DNA from: Haliotis asinina
Lineage: Eukaryota > Mollusca > Gastropoda > Lepetellida > Haliotidae
DNA length: 64,000 bases
Assembly: GCF_037392515.1 (NCBI RefSeq)
Contig: NC_090280.1
Location: 19,318,618 to 19,382,617, forward strand
Direction of reading: 5' to 3'
The position numbers and the translations under genes were made by a program. Under the pieces are notes generated by a model. That model searched no databases, was not told the DNA's origin, and saw only the letters and a program-made list of their open reading frames with translations. Each line of letters begins with the position of its first letter. Position 1 is the first letter of the stretch. Shown piece after piece: positions 1-11,372 of the stretch.

Positions 1-116
1 TAATATATGCTTAGAGTACACATTTAAATCCAGTATACTTTCACATACATTAATGTTCTACATGCCCAGTTCTTTCCCTTTATATGATATATTCTATTTA
101 CAACAATCTGTTTCAG

Positions 117-1925
117 AATATGCATATTACGCCGTGGTTTCTGATCAAATTATGTTATCAACACCAGAATGGTATACACTTGAACATGAGTTTGCAGATG
201 GCCTTTGGTATCACTGTTTTACCCTGGATGTGTTTCCAGTTGTAGCAGATGTTCCGCGTAACACAGAGAAAGTCACCAGCACACATACCGGAACTACAAC
301 AACTACAGGGGTGCCTCTCTCTGCCACTACAACTGTCAACACTGACCAAAGTAATGGCTTTCATTTTCTAAAAGTATCATTGCAAGGAATTCTATCAATT
401 TCATTTCCTTTGAATAGGTAACGTACAACATGTGTTTTCTTTAACCCCACTCGAACCTCACTTGCACAACACATGTGGAAGACAGGGTTTCAGTTTGTTA
501 CCGACTGCCAGGAAATACATCAGTTTGGAAACTGAAATGGAATTTGATATTTCAGATGTTACTACAGTTGTCCTCTACATCATCGCTGGGTGTTGTGTCC
601 TGCTTTTTGTTCTGGCTGTAGTCATTATTGCAGCTGCTGTATTGATAAGGATCACACGACAAGGTAAGCTTATTTACTGTGCTCCTAAAACTAGATCACT
701 CTGTGGGTGACTGGGTTAGTTGTGCGCTACGCCACTGTGAATCCAACAAGAATGTGTTCGGTCCTGTACACACAGAATTAGTCACAAAACTAATACCTTC
801 ACTATCACTATACCTTCATTCTACCTTCTTTATTCTCATCTAATTATTATTGTTGTCACATATGTACTTATACAGGTATATCTGCTTCAAAGTTTTCTTC
901 TCCTGATGAAAGAGTAAAAATATACTCCAAACGTCGTGGGTGTCATTTTACAGATGTTGACATCAATAAATTGCAATTGTCACCTTTTTTATGTTTCATT
1001 TCTCAAAGTCATACAAAGACCTTTTAACATCAGTTTATAATCATTTTCCTGGCTCTGACCTGACCTTGTTTCCGTTCTTAAAATAATGGCAATTTAAGGG
1101 CGTTATTTCTATTATTTTTCAGATTCCTGGTACTTGAGGTAATGGTATTGTGTTTATTCTGTTTGTTCGAATCAATCATGAAATCTCCCTCCCTCATTTT
1201 AACATGTAACAAGGAAACATTTCCCTGCATTTTCCACTGTCATTTGACAGACCTATGCAGAAGCCCTTGGGAGTCTAGATGGAACTCGAACTTTACATGT
1301 TATATACATTCATATTTAAATGATAAACATGTAGCCTTTTGTATAGCATAGTATATTTGACAGGACACGACGATCGTACATCACACCCATGCTGAGCATG
1401 CCAGAAAACATGGACAGTCGAGGATATGCTGACATCGACGATGCTGATTTAAATAGACGTGGCGCAGGCAACATTGTGGAACCTGTTGGCAATATCCAAT
1501 CTGATGTCAACACACTACCTGTGTGTGGTGCGAATATCATTCGGGAAAGACAGCAGTTAGAACGTAGCCGCAGGAAGGTAGATGAGGATGACGAATATGA
1601 AGAGGTGAAACCACTGAACGTAATTAACACTGAAGAACTTACAGAACAAGACACTCAAATGCAGCAACCCAACAAGAAAACTAAGGAAAACATTACGGAT
1701 GAAATGAACAGAACATTTCTTGACACCTCTCCTCACTCAGATTCTGTGATTGTTCCTGCTCATTCATCAGTTCATAAAAGTGATTCTGGAAACATGGCAA
1801 GAGAGATTATCAATCTGAATGCCGAAACGCGCTTCATGACCCAAGATACTGAGGATGCAACCCTTGATACTGTTGATATGGAGGAGCTGTCAGCGATCAT
1901 AGAATTGTTTCCCGAAGCAGGATGA
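117..1925 (+). CDS. Ig-superfamily receptor copy A, 3' part only, truncated type-1 tail
   Basis: This is the 3' portion of a receptor gene whose signal-peptide, Ig and stalk exons lie left of the window. Visible exons, by alignment to copies F and G: membrane-proximal exon 117-350, transmembrane exon 556-663, 16-nt microexon 1123-1138, tail exon from 1364. Each has AG/GT borders and the phases match copy F. The transmembrane exon encodes a strongly hydrophobic helix with a GCCVLLFVLAVV core followed by basic residues. The tail keeps the YADI and YEEV tyrosine motifs. A 4-nt deletion near 1920, relative to F and G, gives a TGA stop at 1923-1925. The sequence up to the old stop at 2090-2092 is still present but out of frame, so the C-terminal YxxL pair is lost. 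A truncated receptor may still be made; whether it is expressed cannot be told from sequence. Confidence 0.7.
903..1016 (+). repeat. Hammerhead-ribozyme-like repeat remnant in intron 7 of copy A
   Basis: Between the transmembrane exon and the microexon lies a CTGATGA box (903-909), then a GAGTA/TACTC stem with an A-rich loop, then a CAAAC box. This resembles the CUGAUGA-stem-GAAA core of hammerhead ribozymes, with the G of GAAA changed to C. The same block occurs in copies E, F and G (near 33754, 40161 and 46248). A reading frame can be opened through it after a splice acceptor, but the frame differs in length and end between copies, so I treat it as intronic repeat rather than a coding exon. 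Confidence 0.35.
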
Positions 1926-2092
1926 CAGCAAACATTACAGGAGTACATGACATAGCGATGGAAGGAAGAGGGGACAACGCTGAAATTGTAGCACTTGGTG
2001 CATCCAGCACCACATATAACAGTCTGATGCCGCACAGATCTTGTAGCACGTACATGGCGCTGAAAACATTGGGTGACACAGCGGATGATTAG

Positions 2093-4194
2093 TTTTCTAG
2101 CACATGGTTCAGGTGCTGCGTTAAACATAAAATAGAGTATTATGTTTTCTTGTACCACCCCATATTTGGATAGCCAATTCACGCTTGCTCGGAGATATTT
2201 CAATGAAAATCTGATATGTTCATTTTTCACTACCTGAGGATTTTTTTCCTTTCAAATTACAAAATATAACACTATGCTTTTGCTTTAACATCCGTGTGCA
2301 GATATTATTCATGTTAACTGTACATATTTTAGAACATTATACAACAAAGCGTATTAGTATTAGTGAAAGGTATCGTGTCATACATCGAAACACTAATGTT
2401 GTGACTAAATGCTTAATTAGTACTCTGACATGTGTTACATGTACTTCATAAGAAATGCATAATGTGACGTTTGTTTTGCTGATTGTTTATTAGCGTCACA
2501 CTCAGCAATATTCCAGCTTCAGTTCCCCACATGGGTACAATGTGTGAAGCCCATTTTAACTCAAGTAGTATCCTTTTTAAGTGTTAGACTATGGTTATTT
2601 TTAGATCTTGCCTAGTCCATTGCAGGTATAAGGGGTGTCAAGAGATTGTGTCATCGGTTGTGTTGTGCCCTTTGATTTTGTTTGACCCTTGCATGTCAGC
2701 CATTACACGTCATTTCAGTCCGACCGCATTTCAGAGCAACAGGCACCACAACATCTCAGATCTAAGGTAGGAACAATGTTTCAAGTATTGTATATATGTG
2801 TTGCATCAAATAACAATGTTATTAGTATCAGTTATATGTTCTTGATGGTAATAAAATTAGTTAAAGTACATTGGTGCAATTATAAATATTATGCACAGGC
2901 ATTTCTTGTAAGTAGACTACCATGCAGTATTATTTACAAATAAGGCCAATGCTTATAGGTGTGTTGAAATGTACGTTTGTGTATTTGTTGATATTGTAAC
3001 GAATCATTTATGCTTAGGTTATTCTGTATGCCGTAGTTCAGTGACTTAACTGAAAATGCACTAACGTTGTAAATCCCTTTGAATGCCCACGCAAATGATG
3101 AGTTTACGTGGTCTGTGTAGATCCCCACGTATAACCATGTTATTATTCTCACACAGTGTTCAGTCATGTATTTTGTATATATACATATTTAGAATATTGA
3201 GACTTTGGTTTGCTTGTCCTTGTAGCATTCGTCTATTCATCTTGGGAGACGTGGCTTTCCTACACCCCTGTGTCACGCACAGGGTATGAATAATATTATT
3301 GTGTCATATATATAAAGTATCTATGTTCACCACATAGCTGATAGATTTGGGCTAATGTGCTTAACCAGTTTCACTACATCTGTGTGTACGTTGGTACGAC
3401 GTATTTGAAACGTTTTTATAGTGCCGAGGAGTTATCGTTCTTGGCGATTCAGTCATCGTGTCAATGGTAATATAACTATTACCGCATTACTGATCGTGCG
3501 TCTGTTCGTAGTGTTTTCATATGAGATTTATCTCTTATATGTTAGAAATGATATGCGAGATGGAATGAGTGTATATAATTATTTATATTTATATGTTTAT
3601 CCTGAATTTGGTACTTATTCTCCAAACATGTGTTTCAGGGTGTCTGTCAATAAAGATATAGATCCCACAACCCGTAATCAGTGTCTGGTCGTCACTATAG
3701 CCATTCACATCCCGGTTACAATATGATGGTATTGTACATATGATGCTTCGCATTTTATTTCCTTCAATGAAATGTGTAAGTCGTATTAGTTTTTGGTGTC
3801 GTCATCGTTGTAGTGATATGTAGTCTGAACGGACACGAAGGAGAGAAATATGCATTCAGTTATCTGGCTCCGTCTTGTCTGTTTCGGTATATTTCATAAT
3901 TACCCCTATTTGTGTGGGATCTGAAACACTGCATGTCCTCAGACTAAAGCTACAGTTTAGTATCAAGTTTAACATTAATGTCATAGTACAGCAATCAAGC
4001 TAAGTTAAAATACAAGTAACTTCGTATTTTAAAATGTCACAATTTCCACTTGCACGAAAAGACTACACTGAGCCATTTATGTCAGAGAATGTTTCGTAAA
4101 ATGCTTCCTCCTTCGTGGATGGGTCAACGTGCTCAAGCTGTTTTCTGAAAAGGAAGTTTAACAGTAAGAAAATAAAGACAGTACACGAGCCGCC
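2093..4194. other. Spacer between receptor copies A and B
   Basis: 2093-2552 is the conserved 3' flank shared with copies E, F and G, ending in a SINE-like fragment (2505-2552). 2553-3720 is unlike the spacers of the other copies and I recognise nothing in it. From 3721 the sequence again matches the 5' flank of copies F, G and H. The LINE-tail fragment found in the E-F, F-G and G-H spacers is absent. No gene is seen. Confidence 0.6.
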
Positions 4195-4248
4195 ATGGAC
4201 CCGATAAGTCCACTCATTCTTCAGTAATTATCAAATTATAGCTGACGA

Positions 4249-4394
4249 TGGGGTAGCCTTATGGTCAAATCGTACACGCGCCACACCACAGACCCGGGTT
4301 CGATTCCCCACATGGGCACAATGTGTGAAGCCCATTTCTGGTGTCCCCACCGTGATATTGCAGGAAAATACCTCACGGCGGCGTAAAAGTAAAC
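4249..4394 (+). repeat. tRNA-derived SINE in intron 1 of copy B
   Basis: A tRNA-like head has an A-box-like GGGTAGCCTTATGG and a B-box-like GGGTTCGATTCC. It is followed by a conserved core (GTGTCCCCACCGTGATATTG) and a GGCGTAAAAGTAAA tail. The same insertion sits at the same place in copies F, G and H (36987-37130, 43078-43221, 49129-49272), so it predates their duplication. Copy E keeps only its first about 40 bp. Confidence 0.8.
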
Positions 4395-7119
4395 ATATAG
4401 TTCCACGGAAACCGCTGTACATGCATTACTATTGCTATATCGCAATGATAAGCTGATCCTCTTTATTAATACATCATATGACGGCTATGATGCTGTCCAA
4501 TGTGGAGCTGAGATGAAAAGTGAGGTTTTTTTTAAGGTCACAGGAAGGAACAGATTCATCTGGACGTGGATACTTGCTGGTATTTGTGTTTCTATGATTC
4601 TAACTGGATGTGGGCCGGAGGCTCAGAGTAAGTCAAATAAGTGAAACTGATGATTGTAGATTATCTTACTCATCGGTTTGATGTTCTTATTATGTTATAT
4701 TGCTATCGGTGTGTTATGTCATTTTAATACAAACTACTTAGAAACATAACAAATCCAGGTTTTCATTTGTAAGCATAACTTCAATGTGTGTGCGGTATCA
4801 CACACATAAAGGGTAAACTGTTGTATTAAATGCGATAGGTTACATTTACCCTTTGAAGCAGCCACAACCTGTATTTACAGATTATGTGTATGAGCCTTAC
4901 ATCGTGTCTCCGGAGAGAGTCCTGCACGGCAGAGATGTCAACCTGACATGCCACATTTTGACTGACGTAAAGTTCCTCAATTACATCTCATTCACGTGGA
5001 AGAAAAACGATGAACGATTTATCCATGGGGGTAATTATGAGACAAGGTCGGGGTCCGGGTCATTTATAAACAACATATACAAATACTACACCAGTACTCT
5101 GACAGTGAAAGCCACGAGGATGACTGATAAAGGAACGAGATATACGTGTCAAGTTGAAGTGGCATTTAGAGCAAGGACGTCGTCCTTTGACACTGACGAC
5201 TACATATTGGGATACGAAGGTGAGTCCGCTATAAGGTATTATTATTATTGAACAAAAAGACATTTATTGCAAACAGTACTATTCCAGTGAACACGTTACA
5301 GATAAACATTCCATGACATCATAACTGAAGAATGGTAATCTTAATTTACAACAAATGAAAATTGCCTGTAAATTGCTGAATATGCTAGAGTATTCTCTCA
5401 ATGTGGTTATTTCAGTCCCATCTACTACAAACACAACTGTACGTGAAGGTGAAAATGTTGCCATATTCCTGACATGGAGGACGACATATGATGTGATTGG
5501 GTTCTGGTCTCCAAGTGGTGAACTCATTGCCACCATACAATCTAGCACTGTCTATATCTGGCCAAACAGTCGATCGAAAGTGAAGGTCAGCAGATTGTTC
5601 ACATCACACTACCAGAAAACAGTTGAGTTTGTGATCTACAATGCTACAAAGGAGGATGCTGGACGTTATTACTTGTTGGATTTCGAGCAAAAAGACTTTC
5701 ATGGTGGACACAACTTTGTTATTGCTGGTAAGTCTCGAGTATATGTTTTAATATGTAAAACATTATCAACAGAATGTCCTTTTTTCGTATATTCTTTGCT
5801 GCACAAGTGCAATAGAAAATCGCTGTCATGCAAATCTGTTTAAGCTCAAGATATCTTCAAGGCTGCTACAGACCAAACCGGTAACAGACGCAGTCGATCA
5901 GGTTTACCATTAGGTGGTTTTGAAATCTAATACATGTACACTCGCTTATCGAGGGATCAGAGACATGATTAGTGTTAGAGAGGTGAATAATGAATTGAAG
6001 CCTTCAAAATACATGAACAACATAAATACAGCCATAAGTATATACGTGGAAATAGGCGTGATGTCTCGGCTAAACAACCGTTATGTATTTCAAATTTCAA
6101 ACAAAGTATCAGCTTTTGTACCATGTTGAAAGTAAAGACTAGTGTTCATGATGGGTGATAGATTTGTGCATGTAGCCACTGTTAGTACTCTCTTCAAAGA
6201 TCCTCAGTATATAAGGCGCAATAAACACTGAATTGTTCGGGATGTATCTTCGCTTTCAGATCGTAAGAGTACAAAGGTGACAACTAATTCTGTACCTTCC
6301 ACCGAGGCTCAAACGACATTCGAAACGGCGGATCTAGTCTCCAGACCGTCAGCAAGTACTCAAGGTACCTGACAATAACGAGCTTTCTTGTAACAAAATG
6401 TTGTTCAGGATCACTGTCATACCCAACTGTTTCCAAACCCCGAAAACATTACATCTACACCAGATCGTAAACAGTTGATTTAAAGAAATGCACGAAACAT
6501 AATATATGCTTAGAGTACACATTTAAATCTAGTATACTTTCACATACATTAATGTTCTACATGCCCAGTTCTTTCCCTTTATATGATATATTCGATTTAC
6601 AATAAAACTGTTTCAGAATATGCATATTACGCCGTGGTTTCTGATCAAATTATGTTATCAACACCAGAATGGTATACACTTGAACATGAGTTTGCAGATG
6701 GCCTTTGGTATCACTGTTTTACCCTGGATGTGTTTCCCGTTGTAGCAGATGTTTGATATTTCAGATGTTACTACAGTTTTCCTCTACATCATCGCTGGGT
6801 GTTGTGTCCTTCATATTGTTCTGGCTGTGTTCATCGTTGCAGCTGTTGAGGATGAAACAACAAGGTAATGTTATGTAGTTTTTAGTCTATTTAAACGAGT
6901 GAGTGAATGTCTCAATGAATCCCGCGACCATGTGTGAAGTCCTCTATTCCCGGACCACAAGCAGGTCGAGTTTCTGTTTCTTTTGCACCGACAGGATTCT
7001 ACATCTCGACGACAAACTTTTCCAACTCCGATAACTTTAATATCCAAGCTCGAATACACCCTACATCAAGACCTACATGTACGAGAAAGCTTTGAGCCGC
7101 ATACCGTGTTACAGACTAA

Positions 7120-7225
7120 TGTGTGGGTGAGTTCAACTTTTCGCCACTTTTACTGATACTCGGGCAACATCACGGTGGAGGACACCAGACATACCAGGGC
7201 TCCTGATATTGTACCTATGTGGGGA
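7120..7225 (-). repeat. SINE fragment, minus strand
   Basis: A reverse-oriented SINE tail and core (cgccacttttactg, then caacatcacggtggaggacacc) lies in the intron before the type-2 tail exon of copy B. The paralogous position in copy H is 52320-52425. Confidence 0.6.
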
Positions 7226-7706
7226 AACGAACTTAGATCGGCAGCAGGAGGAACAAGCCTTTTAACCTATTGGCTACCAGACTGCCCCTGTTCTAAACGA
7301 AGCCAAACCGCAACTAAAAGTATTGTTCACTTTTGCAGATGATCACCAACGTAGAACCCCTGCAACATCTACGACATCGAACATCGTTCAATGTCAACGG
7401 TATGACGTCGTTGACTGTTTACGTCTTGGTGGTACTGAAGACAGTCAGCTGTATGCTGCAAATAGTTTAGGATACCACACATTGAACTTCAAACGTTTCA
7501 ACAGGGTGAATGAATTCGACCTTACAGATACCAGTACTACCAGGAACAGAGAAGTACCACTGGAACAAGACTCATTGAATAATGAATATCTTCGTTATGG
7601 TTCCATTTCCATGTCCATTTCGATTTCAATCCGGTGGGAAATATCTGACTATGTCAAGAAAAAATACGGACCAGACTTTTGCTTGCGAAATGTTAGATTT
7701 TTTTAA

Positions 7707-8730
7707 AGAATATATATTAAAAAGATTGTCAGTATTGCACGAACCCCTTCTTCAATCTTAACATAAAACATCATTGTGTTTGTTATAAACAAGACGTGTT
7801 TAAAGGTGTGGTCTTACGGCTAACAGCTGTTAGAAAACACGTACCATATGGGGTGCATAAGTGAGTTCAAATTTACCGTCAACTCGGGGAATGTACTGCA
7901 GCAACAAAATTATCATTTGATCGACTCATATACCACTCATGAAGCCAGTTTTTATATATTTGCAATGTCACAAATTACAAATGTGTTGCGTTCTAGTTTT
8001 AAACTGTTGTTCCTTTGAAGGTGTAATTACTAGTGCGGTTTTAAGAATTAATGGTGACACTTTCAGTGTATCATTGTGGGTTTCACTTTCCTTACTGTTG
8101 GCTGTGAATACAGCTTAGCTGATCATTGTTTCTTCCGCCGTATGACCAGATCATGTAGCGGTGATCTTTATAAGTCTGAACAACTGGATAAGTCTGTCCT
8201 ATAAGTCTGTACATTCCTATTACTTAAACGACACGGTTATGTTATTAAAGTTCTGTTATTAAAGTTGATGTTTACTTTGTTAAATCGCGATAAAAATGCT
8301 TCCATCCAAGCAAAGCACGTGTATATGTTACAGTCATATTGTGAAATCATTCTTTTCTTGAAATGACTAAACATTGCAGTCATGTATATACTGAGGGAAA
8401 GAATAAGAGATCACATGATTGCACAAGTGTTCCCTTATGTTTACACACACACACACACACACACACACAGATACATATACATACGTGTGGGTGTGTGTAT
8501 GTATGTGGGTGGGTGTAATATAGACATTGTGCAATGCTCTCCATAAGTACTGCTTTCCACCGGTTCATCTGCAATAAATATTCACGTAAATTAAAGTAAA
8601 CTATTTGTTCTCATGTCTAAACATCTCAACAGGTATAAGTATTTCAATCCACGTTTTAAACAAACTCTTGCACGTATGTACGTACACATTCGCATCTCCA
8701 TCTAAATTCACTGACTTACATGCACATATA
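7707..8730. other. Non-coding downstream block of copy B
   Basis: This aligns through its length with 53150-54766 downstream of copy H, apart from the extra segment at 54076-54510 in the H block. It includes a CA microsatellite at about 8443-8470. No gene is seen. Confidence 0.6.
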
Positions 8731-10028
8731 CAGTGTTCCCAGAAATTATTGAGAAAATCTTTGTTTTTTCCCTAATGATGCTAAGATTAGAAAAGGGGCT
8801 TTCACTATGCACTAAGCATACTAAATAAGGGAGACAACTCTTGAAGGCTTAGAGGGCGGCTCATTTACGTCAAGAGTTATCTCCCTTGTCTGAGCAGACG
8901 GCTTCCTGTGTTGACATGGCAGAATTTACAGCAAGAGAGAAAAGAAAGCTCATTCTAGATGATTTTGAAAGGGGTGAGGCTGATGCTAAAGTGTTAGCTT
9001 GTAGACATGGTATTCCTCTGTCTACAGTATACAGAACTTTGAAGAATATTCAAACAGGAACCGGGATAGAGCACAAAGCAGGGGCAGGTCGGCCTAGGAA
9101 ATTCAGTGTTGTGGATCGCCGAAGACTTGGGCAGATTGTGAGTAGGGGCAAATTGAAAAGTGTTGAGAACATCAGAAATGAAATGATTAGCAGAGGAAGT
9201 CCTCAGGTATGCAATGAAACAGTTAGGCAGGAATTACAGAGACTTAATTAGGTGAAAAAACGTGGAATTCCCTCGCCGTTGATGAAAGATGCACAAATGG
9301 AAAAACGTTTAAACTGGTGTCGGGCTCATGAAAATCAAGATTGGGATAATGTTTTCTTTTCGGATGAAAGTTCTGTTTGGCTTTTCCCTAATTGTGTGAA
9401 AATTTGGACCGAAGATACTGTCAAACCTATCTACCAGCGACCAAAACATAGCCCGAAGTTTCACATGTGGGGTGGCATATCGGCTCGCGGAGTGACGCCA
9501 TTGTGTGTTTTCACGGGAAACTTGACAAAAGAAAGATACGTTGACATTCTAAATGGTCACCTTCTTCCGACAGCACAAACATTGTATGAAGATGATTGGA
9601 TTTTCCAGCATGATAATGACCCAAAACACACTGCGCGCTACACAAAACAGTGGTTGTCGGGCGAAAATGTTCAAGTTTTAGACTGGCCCAGTTACAGCCC
9701 AGACCTAAACCCAATTCAGAATGTGTGGGGAGTCATGAAGGACAGAATAAACCAAAAGGGACTGAGAAATATTGAAGATATGAAGGCCGAGGTGGTCCAA
9801 TATTGGGATACCCTGTCACACGATTACCTACAAACTTTGATGGGTAGTGTGCCTAGGCGTATTCAGGCATGCATTGCTGAGCGAGGAGGTCTAACAAAGT
9901 ACTAAAACAAGACTGAGACTGTAAAAGGATGATGTTTTAACATGTTTATGTAAGTAAAACGCCAGAAGTTAATAAACGTAATGAGTTACATGACGCAACA
10001 TGATTCTCAATAATATCTGGGAATACTA
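8731..10028 (+). mobile_element. Tc1/mariner DNA transposon, non-autonomous by mutation
   Basis: Imperfect terminal inverted repeats, 22 of 25 matching, lie at 8731-8755 and 10004-10028 (CAGTGTTCCCAG at the left). The element is flanked by TA at 8729-8730 and 10029-10030, the hallmark target duplication of the Tc1/mariner superfamily. It is 1298 bp long, the usual size. The paralogous sequence near 54766 downstream of copy H has a single TA and no insert, so it is an empty site and the element arrived in the A-B block only. Confidence 0.92.
8916..9905 (+). pseudogene. Tc1-like transposase, stop-interrupted and with catalytic Glu replaced
   Basis: About 328 residues read in one frame from ATG 8916 to TAA 9903-9905, broken once by TAG at 9249-9251. 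The N-terminal half is a helix-turn-helix DNA-binding region (ACRHGIPLSTVYRTL, then GAGRPRKFS linker). The C-terminal half is a DDE domain: first Asp in FFSDESS, second in QHDNDPKH, then 34 residues to the third position in SPDLNPIQNVW. Family members normally have Glu there (DD34E); here CAG at 9717-9719 gives Gln. The stop lies exactly between the two domains. Both lesions would independently abolish transposition, although the rest of the frame is intact, so inactivation looks recent. Confidence 0.88.
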
Positions 10029-10392
10029 TACACACTAGGATATAAAGTAATTTGAATTGAGTCACACTCAAAACTCAGTCCTGGATCAAGTTAGTGTGGA
10101 AGACAACCGGTTTGCCTTTCTTCTTTCTGAATCGCAGTGAGACTGGATGATAACCGTTGAAATCACGATACATTATTCGTATTGCGTATATATAAAGGGA
10201 CATTCCACCCGGCGCCATAATTACCAGAGTTAAATGCGTATGCGTCATTTGTAGTCTATTGTATTGAGAATGATTAGCTACTTATCAAACTATTGTAACG
10301 TTAGTCGTTCATTTGTAAGAATCATATACATTGGTAACATCGTGTATTAATTAATCGATTCAATTGGGTGTGTGTGTCTGGGAAGGGGTGGT

Positions 10393-10411
10393 GGTGGGGG
10401 GGGGGGGGGGG
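10393..10411 (+). repeat. Poly-G tract
   Basis: An uninterrupted run of about 18-19 G follows ggtggt. It is absent from the paralogous position in the H block near 55090. It could form a G-quadruplex or be a slippage-prone tract. Confidence 0.8.
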
Positions 10412-10839
10412 CGGAGGGTTCGTGTTTGAAACATAAATTGCAAAGCCATAGTTTACCCTGCTTACTCATCCACTGACGACGTTCTCTTTCAAACAGGAAG
10501 GATTTATTTTACCAGGGAACAAACAGGTGACTAATAGGGCTCGTTCTACCATGCGTATTATTAATATATAAACTGCTCTTGGGGAGCTCAGGCGTGCCTG
10601 CGAGACGGGCAGGCTAAAAAGACATTACGTGATGGGTGCTGAAACCGTATAACATGACGATGCTAACTTTACCAACTGTTACCAACTTGTTGCAAACAAT
10701 GATTTACACAACTCATGTCCACGCGTGAGTGTTGGACTAGATTCAATTCAGCGGCATTTCTAACAATCACTAGCCTTCATTACAGATCTTTCAAACCTTC
10801 TTACATTCCTTACGCATATATGTTTCAAGCGCTGTTTAG

Positions 10840-10990
10840 GTGTGAGTGGATGAGTATGGTTTTATGCCATATTTAGCAATAGTCCAGCAACATCATGGCG
10901 GAGGACACCAGAAAATCGCTTCACACATGAGGAGTCGAATCCGGGTCTTCGGCTTGACGAGAAAACGCTTTAAGTATGCTGCCACCACCA
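10840..10990 (-). repeat. tRNA-derived SINE, minus strand
   Basis: Reverse complement of the SINE core and head: ccagcaacatcatggcgg, ccagaaaatcgcttcacaca, then a B-box-like region aatccgggtcttcggcttga. The paralogous copy is at 56245-56400. Confidence 0.65.
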
Positions 10991-11239
10991 CCCTGTTTAA
11001 ACATGAAGGACAAGGAGATCTCGTAGAAAGGTTTATACCAGTTTCCTGTAATGATAAAATTGCAAAACATCGTAATAATACCAGTGCCACTTGAGTTTCA
11101 AAAACCTCCGTATCATTGTAACGTGAGAGCGCGTAATTTTCACTAGACATTTCTTGAGGATTTGTAAACTGACACAATGCCGGTCCAGCACTTGGTGACA
11201 CAACTGCACAATGACGAGTTTCCACTTTCCGTGTTTCGC

Positions 11240-11372
11240 ATTGAATTTATTTTTAATCGATCTGCTCTGAACCGATGACTTAGGCCAACCAAGTCAGCAA
11301 ACCTGACAAACCGATGTCGTTGGTCGCCTCTTTCGACAAACACGGCTTACTGAAGATCAATTCTAACCCGGA
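11240..11372 (+). repeat. Second interspersed repeat family, fragment
   Basis: The string cgatctgctctgaaccgatg, followed by ccaaccaagtcagcaaacct and cggcttactgaag, belongs to a repeat also seen at 16885-17025, 60395-60560, 61640-61745 and in its fullest form at 63165-63395. Confidence 0.6.

Larger units (their letters stand above)
4195..7706 (+). pseudogene. Ig-superfamily receptor copy B (type-2 tail), damaged
   Basis: Exons by alignment to copy H: 4195-4203 (Met-Asp-Pro), 4537-4627 (signal peptide), 4881-5219 (Ig 1, with LTC, TWKK and YTC), 5416-5727 (Ig-like 2, with DAGRYY), 6260-6364 (Ser/Thr-rich stalk), 6617 onward (membrane-proximal), 6765-6864 (transmembrane), 7339-7706 (type-2 tail). 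Exons 2-5 are open. Breaks: the exon-1 donor GTAAGT has become ATAAGT. About 300 bp joining exon 6 to exon 7 is deleted, so exon 6 runs into TGA at 6754-6756. The transmembrane exon lacks 8 nt, which shifts the frame. The tail has lost about 375 bp after EVPLEQD and ends in unrelated residues. An in-frame ATG at 4513, just upstream of exon 2, could replace the lost first exon. A secreted ectodomain form remains conceivable. Confidence 0.75.

Noticed and set aside
10846..11225. Open frames of 82-110 codons on both strands
   Set aside because: They overlap a SINE and are not preserved in the paralogous block near 56250.
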